The position numbers and the translations under genes were made by a program. The notes beneath the pieces are model-generated. The model worked only from the letters and a program-made list of their open reading frames with translations, was not told the DNA's origin and made no database searches. Positions 8,612-15,167 of a DNA stretch of 32,051 bases are shown here, in pieces. Within the stretch, counting starts at the first letter, position 1; every line of letters starts with the position of its first letter. This DNA comes from Streptomyces yangpuensis (lineage in GTDB: Bacteria; Actinomycetota; Actinomycetes; Streptomycetales; Streptomycetaceae): positions 24,707 through 56,757 of the forward strand of contig NZ_LBMK01000003.1 of assembly GCF_001005295.1 (NCBI RefSeq), in the 5' to 3' direction.

Positions 8612-9399
8612 GACCCCTGGTCTCCCTGTTCCTGCAGGCACCAGCCCCTGCTGAAACCGCGGCGGCCGCGACCAACATCGCGGCCGCCGCCGGCACTGGT
8701 CCCGAGATAGCCGCACTCATCCAGGACGCCGTAGTCGATCGACGGCTCGTGTCGTACGCCCTCGTCCACGCTGGCGTCGTGGACGAAGTCGGCGAAGTCA
8801 CGCAGGCCGCGCCTCTCCTGCTCGCTCAGGCCCACGCCATGGTGGCGATGTCACTCGAAGAAGGGTGGGAGCTCGTGCTCACCGTCCCGGCCTTCCTCAC
8901 CGAGTCCTTGAACGAGATGTCGCGTGACAACGGAGGTCCCGGGCTGCCACTCGACACGGGCCGGACGATTCGCCATGTCGCCGAGAGCGCGCAATCGCAC
9001 CTGGTGATCGCCGCGCTCTACCTGCACCCCTCCTTCGCGGCCACGGTGGCGCCAGCCCTCAGCACCCTCACAGAGGCTGGCGGGACTGGCACAGTGATCA
9101 CGAGGGCGCTGGGTCGGTCCGCGCCCGACCGCTCCAATGCCAACGTGGCAGCGGTGGAAGTTTTACGGGGTGCGGCGGGCGGCGGGCTGAGGGTGTGCTC
9201 ATGGGACGAGAGCGGGCTGGGTATCCACTTCAAAGTCGTCCTGGCCGACGACCAACTCGCGTACATCGGTTCCGCGAACCTCACCCCCGGCGGAACCCGT
9301 TCTCACGCTGAAGCTGGCATGCTCCTGCGAGGCAGTCGAGTAAAGGCTCTCTCCCGTTGGCTCCACGTTGTGGCAGACGAGCTCGCACGGCGCTCGTAA
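8587..9399 (+). CDS. drmC: DISARM phospholipase-D-like protein DrmC
   Basis: A predicted 270-residue PLD-superfamily protein. One clear HKD motif is near the C-terminus: H214-F-K216 followed by LADDQLAYIGSANLTPGG, with the conserved Asp and Asn. The N-terminal half (alanine-rich, then a segment LVIAALYLHPSF) corresponds to the usual first PLD half, but its HKD is not conserved. DrmC is one of the three core DISARM genes, although it has been reported dispensable for protection in some tests. The GTG at 8587 is chosen because it overlaps the end of drmB by 25 bp and the protein then has the usual DrmC length; an upstream in-frame start would only lengthen it into drmB. Confidence 0.83.
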   Translation: MARVLEPLRPLVSLFLQAPAPAETAAAATNIAAAAGTGPEIAALIQDAVVDRRLVSYALVHAGVVDEVGEVTQAAPLLLAQAHAMVAMSLEEGWELVLTVPAFLTESLNEMSRDNGGPGLPLDTGRTIRHVAESAQSHLVIAALYLHPSFAATVAPALSTLTEAGGTGTVITRALGRSAPDRSNANVAAVEVLRGAAGGGLRVCSWDESGLGIHFKVVLADDQLAYIGSANLTPGGTRSHAEAGMLLRGSRVKALSRWLHVVADELARRS

Positions 9400-9624
9400 C
9401 GTGGCGGAGGAAGATCGACTCACTGAAGTGAATGAGGCCGTGGCACTACGAGGCCGTTGACAGCCTTCCCCACCCCCGAGCGCAGGAGACAGGGCAGCGG
9501 ATGCGCTCGTGAGTGTTGTACCACCGGTCGCCTCGTCAGGCGGCCTCAAATCGTGACGCCGATAGAGTCGGCATCACATCCCGCGCACGTCTCGGGCTGT
9601 ATTGACATGAGGGAGTGGTGGAAG

Positions 9625-9819
9625 ATGGCGCCGATCCGCGAGCCAGCGCAGATCACTGTCCAACAGAACGGGACCGTGGAGCTGCCCATGGGCCTGCTGG
9701 CGGAGGCTGGTTTGGCGCCCGGCTCCACTCTGCTCGCGTTCAGCGATGGTGACGGGCGCATCGTGCTACGTCGTCTCGAGGATTCGGTGGAAGACCTACT
9801 CGGTGGGCTCGGGTTGTAG
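9625..9819 (+). CDS. small AbrB/MazE-like (SpoVT-fold) DNA-binding protein
   Basis: A 64-residue protein with the swapped-hairpin AbrB pattern: ITVQQNGTVELPMGLLAEA followed by GLAPGSTLLAF and GRIVLRRL. This is the layout of AbrB/SpoVT regulators and MazE/VapB-type antitoxins. A short acidic/leucine tail (EDSVEDLLGGLGL) follows. No toxin gene is adjacent, so a role as a local repressor of the defence genes is as likely as an orphan antitoxin. The start at 9625 has GGGAG ten bases upstream; an in-frame ATG at 9607 would add six residues. Its 3' end overlaps the convergent vsr gene by 24 bp, so the two could silence each other by antisense transcription. Confidence 0.7.
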   Translation: MAPIREPAQITVQQNGTVELPMGLLAEAGLAPGSTLLAFSDGDGRIVLRRLEDSVEDLLGGLGL

Positions 9820-10614
9820 TCCCGCCCCACCGCCGGCCGCTCCACCTCGCGCAGGCAGCATGCCGCGGATCCGCTCAGCGGCCTCGGCTAGGTCCTCGTG
9901 CTCCCAGACTCGAACTACCTGCCAGCCGGCATCCCGTAGAAGGCCATCCGTCTCCGCGTCCCGCCTGCGGTTGCCCTCGATCTTCTCCCGCCAGAACTCG
10001 CTGTTCTTCGTGGCCGGGCGGTGATGCTCAGGACAGCCGTGCCAGAAGCAACCATCGACGAACACAGCGACACGCGCCTTGGGAAAGACGACATCGGCCG
10101 TCCTTCGCAGGTTCGGCAGGGGCCTGATCCCAACCCTGTACCGCAGGCCCTCCGCGTACAGGAGGGAGCGAAGGCGAACCTCAGGCTTCGTGTCCTTGCC
10201 GCGATTCCCCTGCATGACTGACCGAACCGCCGGCGATGTGGCCCACGAATCCTCTGGCGGCGCCTGCTCCGCGATGAGGCCAGCGACACGCGCCATTCCC
10301 CAGGCTTGAGCGAGATTCGCGGACCGTGTGTCGTTCGTAACCTCGCCTACGTACTCGGCGGGCGACCGACCCTTGTCAGACCACCGAAGGTAGGCCCGGA
10401 TCCGCCTAGTCCTCGGAAGCAACTTCAGCTCGATCGAGGCTCTCGCGAAGCGTCCGTCCCCGAGGTCGACCATGCGTCGGTTCCGCCCCCCAGCCGCCCG
10501 GTCCTGTTCGGCCGCCAGGTTCGCCCGGCTCCTGCCCTGTTTCCCCTTCCAAGCCTTGGTCGGTGGCGGCTTCTCCTTCCAACGGCCCGATTCTGGCGCC
10601 GTCATCTCACTCAC
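9796..10614 (-). CDS. vsr: Vsr-type very-short-patch-repair endonuclease with N-terminal extension
   Basis: A 272-residue protein. Residues about 127-250 form a Vsr endonuclease domain: RSVMQGNRGKDTKPEVRLR, then ADVVF with the metal-binding Asp (D174), FVDGCFWHGCPEHH with H192, EFWREKIEGNRRRD and WEHE at the end. Vsr nicks 5' of the T in T:G mismatches that arise when 5-methylcytosine deaminates, and usually accompanies a C5-cytosine methylase. That fits here: the gene starts (GTG) inside the stop of the methylase gene, with a 4-bp GTGA overlap. Vsr proteins are normally about 130-160 residues; the first 120 residues are an extra, basic domain with a possible beta-rich segment (RFARASIELKLLP) whose function I do not recognise. 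Confidence 0.88.
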   Translation of the reverse strand: MSEMTAPESGRWKEKPPPTKAWKGKQGRSRANLAAEQDRAAGGRNRRMVDLGDGRFARASIELKLLPRTRRIRAYLRWSDKGRSPAEYVGEVTNDTRSANLAQAWGMARVAGLIAEQAPPEDSWATSPAVRSVMQGNRGKDTKPEVRLRSLLYAEGLRYRVGIRPLPNLRRTADVVFPKARVAVFVDGCFWHGCPEHHRPATKNSEFWREKIEGNRRRDAETDGLLRDAGWQVVRVWEHEDLAEAAERIRGMLPARGGAAGGGAGLQPEPTE

Positions 10615-11888
10615 CTACGCTTCTCCGCGCCGTCCAGAGCGGCGGCGACGGCCTTAGCGAACACCTCTCCAAGGAGGACGGGAACAGCGTTTCCGAGCTG
10701 CCGCATCTTCTCTCCGCGAGGACCCTCAAGCTTCCAATCATCGGGGAACGTCATAACGCGAGCGGTCTCCCGCACGGTCATGTAGCGGTGGAGGTAGCGC
10801 CAGCCGTCCGGCGCCGTGGCATCGGGGACTCGGTCGTCCAGGAGCATCACCGACTCTCCACCTGGGACGCCGTGCACACCCGCCTTGACGGTCTTCGCCG
10901 GCCGATCAAGTTCGTTGGGTGTATGACCGTCGTAGATACGAGCGTTCGGCCATCCGACGTGGTAGGCGATCCCCCCGTGCTCATGCTTCTTGTCCTGCTG
11001 ATCGAGCGGGATGGGCGGCAGCCTCAGCTGCCCATCTCCGTGGATCGCGTCCCGCATTGTCCGCCAGGGCTTAAGGCCGTCGTCCATCGGCAGCGTCTGA
11101 GGGACGCGCTTCATCACCCGAGCCCTAACGTGATCCGGTACGTCCGGGTGGTTTCTCCAGTAGGTGCCGTCAGCGAATGATCGAAGCAAAGCCGCCTCCG
11201 AATGCGTCGGACTCACGAGCCGCTTGAACTCGTCGACGTCCACTCTCAGATCGGCACGGAAGGCCACGATGATGACCCGGTTCCTGATCTGCGGGACCCC
11301 ATAGTCAGCCGCGTTGACCGGGACCATAACGGCCTTGTACCGCTTGCTCAGATCAGCACTGGACACTTCGCCTTGAGCGATCAGGGCCTGATCGTGTTCC
11401 TGCCACGTGGTGCCCTCTCGCCGCTCCTCGAATGGGAGTTCCAACTCCCTCAAGATGTAGTTGAAGTACGGCTTGAAGGAAGGTCGCAGAAGACCCCTCA
11501 CGTTCTCGCAGATGACGGCCTTCGGCTGAATCTCCCGAACGGCCCTGAACATCTCCGGGAACATGTTGCGCTGATCCTCATCCCCCTTCGCCACACCTCC
11601 CAGGCTGAAAGGCTGGCACGGGGGGCCGCCAGCGAGCACGTCGACCTTCCCCTTGAGGTAGTCCATGTCGAGCTTCCGAATGTCCCCCTCGACGAGAGGC
11701 GGCCGCGCCGCGCCTCGGGGAACACGGGGACGCTCCCCGTCCTCGCACGCCTCCGCGCCGTTGGCGGCGAGGGTCTCGCACGCCCGCTTGTTGAACTCAT
11801 TCAGCAGCAGGGGGCGGAACCCCGCCCGCTCCACCGCCATCGCCAGCCCTCCGCCACCGGCGAACAGCTCGACAGACGTGCGCTTCAT
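10611..11888 (-). CDS. C5-cytosine DNA methyltransferase (DrmMII / M.Eco29kI role)
   Basis: A 425-residue DNA (cytosine-5-)-methyltransferase with all key motifs in order: motif I FAGGGGLA (9-16), motif IV GGPPCQPFS with the catalytic Cys91, motif VI ENVRGL (128-133), motif VIII QIRNRV (200-205), a target-recognition region about 210-370, then RETARVMTFPDDW (IX) and QLGNAVPV (X). The family transfers a methyl group from S-adenosylmethionine to cytosine in a short DNA site. Two roles are possible. As DrmMII it would mark self DNA for DISARM class 2 (CCWGG in the studied case). As the partner of the Eco29kI-like nuclease it would protect CCGCGG. Both may be served by one enzyme. GGGGAG precedes the ATG. 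It is divergent from the nuclease genes. Confidence 0.9.
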   Translation of the reverse strand: MKRTSVELFAGGGGLAMAVERAGFRPLLLNEFNKRACETLAANGAEACEDGERPRVPRGAARPPLVEGDIRKLDMDYLKGKVDVLAGGPPCQPFSLGGVAKGDEDQRNMFPEMFRAVREIQPKAVICENVRGLLRPSFKPYFNYILRELELPFEERREGTTWQEHDQALIAQGEVSSADLSKRYKAVMVPVNAADYGVPQIRNRVIIVAFRADLRVDVDEFKRLVSPTHSEAALLRSFADGTYWRNHPDVPDHVRARVMKRVPQTLPMDDGLKPWRTMRDAIHGDGQLRLPPIPLDQQDKKHEHGGIAYHVGWPNARIYDGHTPNELDRPAKTVKAGVHGVPGGESVMLLDDRVPDATAPDGWRYLHRYMTVRETARVMTFPDDWKLEGPRGEKMRQLGNAVPVLLGEVFAKAVAAALDGAEKRR

Positions 11889-12031
11889 TCTCGACTCCCC
11901 GGGCAGCTCAGCAGTCTCAAAAGCATACCGCGGAGTTGTTGATCAACAGGGTCATTCCGCGAGACGCCGCATCTGCGCTGAGGTACGACGGGTATCGTGC
12001 GGTGATCATCTACGCGTAAGGAGTTGCCGGG
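11889..12031. promoter_or_regulatory. divergent control region between methylase and nuclease genes
   Basis: This 143-bp region must hold both the methylase (-) and nuclease (+) promoters. It contains a perfect 12-bp palindrome TGTTGATCAACA at 11937-11948. A CCGCGG sequence, the known Eco29kI recognition site, lies at 11928-11933, directly beside the palindrome. Outer inverted arms CGCGGA/TCCGCG (11929-11934, 11956-11961) enclose it. GGAG about 9 bases before 12032 is the nuclease RBS. Methylation or repressor binding here could balance methylase against nuclease; this is inference. Confidence 0.6.
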
Positions 12032-12877
12032 ATGACGCCCACGCTGGAGCCCAACGGCGGCGACGGTTACCACAAAGACTTCACGCTCAGCATCACGAAG
12101 GCCCTCGGCGATCAGCTCGCCATCGCCTTGGACGGGTTGGACCGGGCGCCGCTGAACGAAGCCAGTATCGCGGGCCTCAAGGAGAAGCCGGGCGTTTACC
12201 AGCTCTACCTGAACGGCCAATTCGTGTACGTCGGAAAGGCCGACAAGTCGCTTCCGGCCCGGCTCCGCAACCATCTCCGCAAGATCTCCGGGCGCAGGCG
12301 GATCAGCCTCGACGAGATGGCGTTCTCCTGCCTCTATGTCGCGGAAGACTTCTCCGCCCTGGCGCCAGAGCAGCTGCTCATCAGCCACCACAAGGAACTT
12401 GGCAACATCCCTTGGAACAACAACGGGTTCGGCAATAAGGACCCTGGCCGGCAGCGCGACACCACGGTCCTCAAGAGCAACCACTTCGACACCCAGTTCC
12501 CGATCGACCTGGATCGCCCCGTCGACGGGCTGAGCATCGGGGAGTCAACGCTCGAAGAGTTTCTGGAGACCGTAAAGGCGGGCCTGCCCTATAACTTCCG
12601 GTACCAGAAGTCCCCTCTCTACAAGAGCCGGACCGTTCACGTCCCCTCAGAGAGCTTGACCGCCGACCAGGCGTTCCGCCTGATCTCCACAGCCATACCA
12701 GAATCATGGCAGATCACGGCCCTGATGGGGTACGGAATCATGTACGACGACGCTCCCGCCACTTACAAGAGCGCATGGCGCTACTACCGCGCCGGCTCGC
12801 ATGTCGACGCTATTCCCGAGGCGGACCCGGTGGGCGAAGTCGAAGCGGAAGACGCCCTGCAATCCAGTGACGAATAG
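12032..12877 (+). CDS. GIY-YIG nuclease, possible restriction enzyme
   Basis: A 281-residue protein with an N-terminal-half GIY-YIG nuclease domain. GVYQLY (54-59) and VYVGKA (65-70) form the signature; ARLRNHL supplies the conserved Arg (R77/R79), APEQLLI the metal-binding Glu113, and WNNNGFGNKDPG the terminal Asn (about 129-131). The C-terminal 120 residues (about 160-281), rich in aromatic and charged residues, are not recognised and may be the DNA-recognition domain; the last 20 residues are acidic. It heads a two-gene unit with the Eco29kI-like gene (29-bp gap). It could be a second restriction enzyme, a subunit, or a modification-dependent nuclease. The ATG follows GGAGTTGCCGGG. Confidence 0.8.
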   Translation: MTPTLEPNGGDGYHKDFTLSITKALGDQLAIALDGLDRAPLNEASIAGLKEKPGVYQLYLNGQFVYVGKADKSLPARLRNHLRKISGRRRISLDEMAFSCLYVAEDFSALAPEQLLISHHKELGNIPWNNNGFGNKDPGRQRDTTVLKSNHFDTQFPIDLDRPVDGLSIGESTLEEFLETVKAGLPYNFRYQKSPLYKSRTVHVPSESLTADQAFRLISTAIPESWQITALMGYGIMYDDAPATYKSAWRYYRAGSHVDAIPEADPVGEVEAEDALQSSDE

Positions 12878-12906
12878 AACCAACCGCCGGGAGAAATGAG
12901 GTCCGC

Positions 12907-13590
12907 ATGAGTGACAGAGATGATATCTACGACCCGCTGCGTCGCGAGAACTTGGGACGCAGCGTCCAATGGGCTCTCGAAGAAACAGACCCGATCCCTC
13001 TCGGGAGCGTTCGAAGCAGATCGTTCATGGGGTGTGGTATCTACGCCATCTATTACGTCGGCGATCATGATCTCTACAAGCCTCTCGCAGCTCACCCGTT
13101 CGAAGTTCCCATATATGTGGGCAGGTCGACTCCCGAAGGCTCACGCACCGGGTCGGATGTGAAATCACCGGAGGAAAGCAAATCCCTCCGTTCTCGCCTC
13201 ATGACGCACGCGAACAAGATCAAGAAGGTCAATGACCTTGAGATTGACGACTTCTACACCCGGTTCCTGCCGGCGGACGACCTGTTCACACCAATGGCTG
13301 AGAGCATGATGATCGCCGAGCTCCAGCCGGTGTGGAATGTAATCCTGCATGGTTTCGGTGTGAATACGCCGGGCGACGGCCGGAAGGACCAGACTCGCTC
13401 GAAGTGGCATGAAGTCCATCGAGGTGTACCGGCAGGCGATGCGCTTCCGCCGCATCCGGGTGGTCCCGTCCCACTTCGCGAGAAGGTGATTCTCCACCTG
13501 GGCACGCACGCAGTACGCCCGGCGCACGCCGCTGGCGTGCCGCCTACTGCGGGCTCTCTCGACTGGGACGGCGCCGCCTCCAGCGATTGA
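12907..13590 (+). CDS. Eco29kI-like GIY-YIG type II restriction endonuclease
   Basis: A 227-residue protein closely following the R.Eco29kI pattern. It has an N-terminal helix (DPLRRENLGRSVQWALEE), then GIYAIYY with Tyr46, PIYVGR with Tyr70, LRSRLMTHA with Arg97 and His101, MAESMMIAELQPVWN with Glu132 and Asn144, and the family's GFG...PGDGRKDQTRSKW tail. From memory, the catalytic residues of Eco29kI are Tyr49, Tyr76, Arg104, His108, Glu142 and Asn154; the R-to-H spacing (4) and E-to-N spacing (12) are identical here. Eco29kI cuts CCGCGG. The ORF's last 45 residues are low-complexity and use unusual codons, so the true conserved protein may end near residue 172 and the rest be read-through into neighbouring DNA. 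Confidence 0.87.
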   Translation: MSDRDDIYDPLRRENLGRSVQWALEETDPIPLGSVRSRSFMGCGIYAIYYVGDHDLYKPLAAHPFEVPIYVGRSTPEGSRTGSDVKSPEESKSLRSRLMTHANKIKKVNDLEIDDFYTRFLPADDLFTPMAESMMIAELQPVWNVILHGFGVNTPGDGRKDQTRSKWHEVHRGVPAGDALPPHPGGPVPLREKVILHLGTHAVRPAHAAGVPPTAGSLDWDGAASSD

Positions 13591-13635
13591 CCCTTCCTCG
13601 CTCGACCATGACGAGGTCCTCCCGGACGGCGCCAT
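13404..13635 (-). pseudogene. possible remnant of an ICE gene antisense to the nuclease 3' end
   Basis: On the minus strand, a frame with strong G/C at third positions reads about 75 codons containing RRHASGVRRAYCVRAQVE and HLLAKWDGTTRMRRKRI. The plus-strand nuclease frame over the same bases has A/T-rich third positions, the opposite of its neighbours. It follows the two small minus-strand ICE genes in the same direction. I do not recognise the protein. It stops making coding sense near 13400, where the nuclease domain begins, so it is probably a gene truncated when the R-M cargo arrived. Confidence 0.35.
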
Positions 13636-13659
13636 CCGGGAGGGGCATCGCTTGGGGAG

Positions 13660-13833
13660 TCAGCCGCCCGCCGGTGAGGCGGTCTCCGCCGGGAGTGGGC
13701 CAGGGGTGAGGAGTGGGGCGCAGTCGGGGCAGGCGTACACGGTGACGCCGGGGCCGCTCGCCCGCTCGATGTGGCGCACCGCGACAGGGGCGACGGTCAT
13801 CCGCTCGCACCGGCAGCAGGAGGTGGCCGTCAT
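13660..13833 (-). CDS. small zinc-ribbon-like protein (57 aa)
   Basis: A 57-residue protein beginning MTATSCCRCERMTVAP, followed by VAVRHIERASG and VYACPDCAPLL. The two CxxC knuckles (CCRC and CPDC) predict one bound zinc. Its ATG overlaps the stop of the preceding gene by 4 bp (ATGA), so it is translationally coupled to it. Small proteins of this form are familiar beside GntR regulators in Streptomyces integrative elements, but no function is known to me. Confidence 0.75.
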   Translation of the reverse strand: MTATSCCRCERMTVAPVAVRHIERASGPGVTVYACPDCAPLLTPGPLPAETASPAGG

Positions 13834-14207
13834 ACCCCCACCGCCACCCGAATCGTCCGGCTGTCAGGGCGGATCTGCCTGCCATGGATCACGGTCGGGC
13901 CCACGTCGATGCCGCGCAGCGCCATATCCAGTGCCCAGCGACGTTCAGCCTGAGCCCGACGCTTCGGGTCGTCCGGACGCCGGCGGGGCGATGCGGTGAC
14001 GTAGGGACGCACCGGATTGATCGTGTCCACGAACGTCTGCCTCCGCGCGGCCTCGCGGGCGTATGGGCTCTTGTGCTCCGGCAGCGGTCGCCGGGGCTGA
14101 GAGAGCGGACCGGGCGCCGGCTCCGGCGCAGGGGTGGAGCGGTGCTTCCCTCGCGCGGGTAACAGCATCGCAAGGAGGCGCGCGAAGCGCGCGATAAAGT
14201 CGGTCAT
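13830..14207 (-). CDS. hypothetical basic protein of integrative elements (125 aa)
   Basis: A 125-residue basic protein. An N-terminal amphipathic/hydrophobic helix (DFIARFARLLAMLLPA) is followed by a proline-rich linker and an Arg-rich C-terminal half containing RRQTFVDTINPVRPYV and ERRWALDMALRGIDVGPTV. No domain is recognised. GGGAG lies 8 bases before the ATG. It is the first gene of a minus-strand unit with the zinc-ribbon gene, divergent from the GntR regulator, and probably under its control. It appears to be part of the residual transfer/regulation module rather than cargo. Confidence 0.7.
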   Translation of the reverse strand: MTDFIARFARLLAMLLPARGKHRSTPAPEPAPGPLSQPRRPLPEHKSPYAREAARRQTFVDTINPVRPYVTASPRRRPDDPKRRAQAERRWALDMALRGIDVGPTVIHGRQIRPDSRTIRVAVGV

Positions 14208-14234
14208 GTTCGTCAGCTCCCAAAAGCTGATGGG

Positions 14235-14278
14235 CCACGCCCCCGGACGTTCGCTGCGTCGCGGGGGTCTTTTCGTGG
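14235..14278 (+). terminator. hairpin with T-run in the divergent leader
   Basis: CCCCCG (14240-14245) pairs with CGGGGG (14262-14267) and is followed on the plus strand by TCTTTT, the form of an intrinsic terminator. Flanking CCACG and CGTGG extend the pairing. On the minus strand the same sequence is the 5' leader of the 125-aa gene and could act as an attenuator. On the plus strand it would stop reading from the nuclease operon into gntR. Confidence 0.6.
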
Positions 14279-14294
14279 GCGACCCTAGCCCGAC

Positions 14295-14343
14295 CTGTCA
14301 AAGCCTGTAAAGGGCTGTATAGCCCTGTCAGGGAATGCTGTCA
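14295..14343. promoter_or_regulatory. CTGT repeats at 10-bp spacing, probable GntR operator
   Basis: CTGT occurs at 14295, 14305, 14315 and 14325, exactly one helical turn apart, and again at 14338. Three of the five copies are CTGTCA. The array lies just upstream of gntR, between the two divergent genes, where an autoregulating GntR/KorSA-type repressor would bind. GGGCT-GTAT-AGCCC at 14312-14325 forms an imperfect palindrome inside it. Confidence 0.6.
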
Positions 14344-14369
14344 CGGGATCGGCCGGATACCGTCGGCCC

Positions 14370-14648
14370 ATGGAGTACGGGCCGGATGACCAAGTGCAGC
14401 GCGATGCGCCCGACGCGCCGTTTCAACAGCTCGCGGGGATCTTGCGAGCGCGCGTGAAGCGGGGCGACTGGAAGCCGAACCGGGCAATTCCTGGTGAGAA
14501 CGCCCTCGCGGACGAGTACGGGCTTTCCCGCCCGACCGTCCGCCGCTCGATCGCTGTCCTCGCCGACGAAGGACTGGTGTACGCGGTGCCGGGGCGCGGC
14601 ACCTACATCGCCGAGCAGAAGCCGGACGCACCGCCCACGCAAGAGTGA
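14370..14648 (+). CDS. short GntR-family transcriptional regulator (KorSA-like)
   Basis: A 92-residue protein made almost entirely of a GntR winged-helix domain: PFQQLAGILRARVKRGDW (residues 17-34), GENALADEYGLSRPTVRRS with the recognition helix, and GLVYAVPGRGTYI for the wing. No effector domain follows, only a short tail. Such short GntR proteins (KorSA in pSAM2) repress the transfer/replication genes of Streptomyces integrative elements. No clear RBS precedes the ATG. The CTGT repeat array immediately upstream is the likely operator, implying autoregulation and control of the divergent small genes. Confidence 0.85.
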   Translation: MEYGPDDQVQRDAPDAPFQQLAGILRARVKRGDWKPNRAIPGENALADEYGLSRPTVRRSIAVLADEGLVYAVPGRGTYIAEQKPDAPPTQE

Positions 14649-14812
14649 GACGGTCCCGCCCATACCCCACGGAACTCCCGCCGGATGTGGACTACGCCGA
14701 GGGGCGGGGCCATGTCGTGGGCCGATGCGGGGCTGTCGGCAAGGACGTTTCATCCGTCAGGCGCTGCGCGCGTGTTCGCTGCCGCGGAACGAGTGAAGAC
14801 GGGGCTGGCAAT

Positions 14813-15010
14813 TCAGCCGAGGTAGGGGTACGTGCCAGCGAAGTAGTCGCCGATCTGCTGGCGCATGCTGGGGTGGATGTCGTACTGGCCAAGCTCGGCG
14901 GGCTGAACGAAGCGGACGCCGTCGGCCTCGTCGTTGATCGTGGGCTCGCCACCCACGGGGCGGCCGAGACAGGTGTTCTCGTACCGGTGACGGATCCCGC
15001 CGTCGGTTTA
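14813..15010 (-). pseudogene. 3' stump of a NUDIX hydrolase gene (Pif-like)
   Basis: Only the C-terminal 60 or so residues survive: RHRYENTCLGRPVGGEPT, then DEADGVRFVQPAEL, then GQYDIHPSMRQQIGDYFAG. The end YDIHPSMRQQIxxYxxGTYPxLG is the characteristic tail of Streptomyces NUDIX proteins. A TAA stop lies just upstream in frame and the NUDIX box itself is gone. In pSAM2-type elements a NUDIX gene (pif, pock-forming immunity) sits beside the GntR regulator, as this stump does. It is a decayed part of the element's transfer control. Confidence 0.7.
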
Positions 15011-15043
15011 GGTGAACCTCCCGGCACGCAACCGATTTCACCA

Positions 15044-15070
15044 GCGTGGCCCCTGAGCCAGGGGCCACGC
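15044..15070 (-). terminator. hairpin terminator downstream of the creatininase gene
   Basis: GCGTGGCCCCT pairs perfectly with AGGGGCCACGC around a GAGCC loop. It lies about 100 bp beyond the stop of the minus-strand creatininase gene and probably ends the regulator-creatininase transcript before the NUDIX stump. Confidence 0.65.
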
Positions 15071-15167
15071 ACACCGCTGCCCCGCCGCTGGCCTGGCAGT
15101 AGGCCAGCAGAGGCCTACTGAATACCGGCTCCTCGGCCTGCCCTACGCCTTCAGCGATTCCGGAGGC

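Noticed and set aside
14645..15121. Plus-strand 158-residue frame after gntR
   Set aside because: The minus strand reads the conserved NUDIX tail, and the plus frame has no motif and no RBS.
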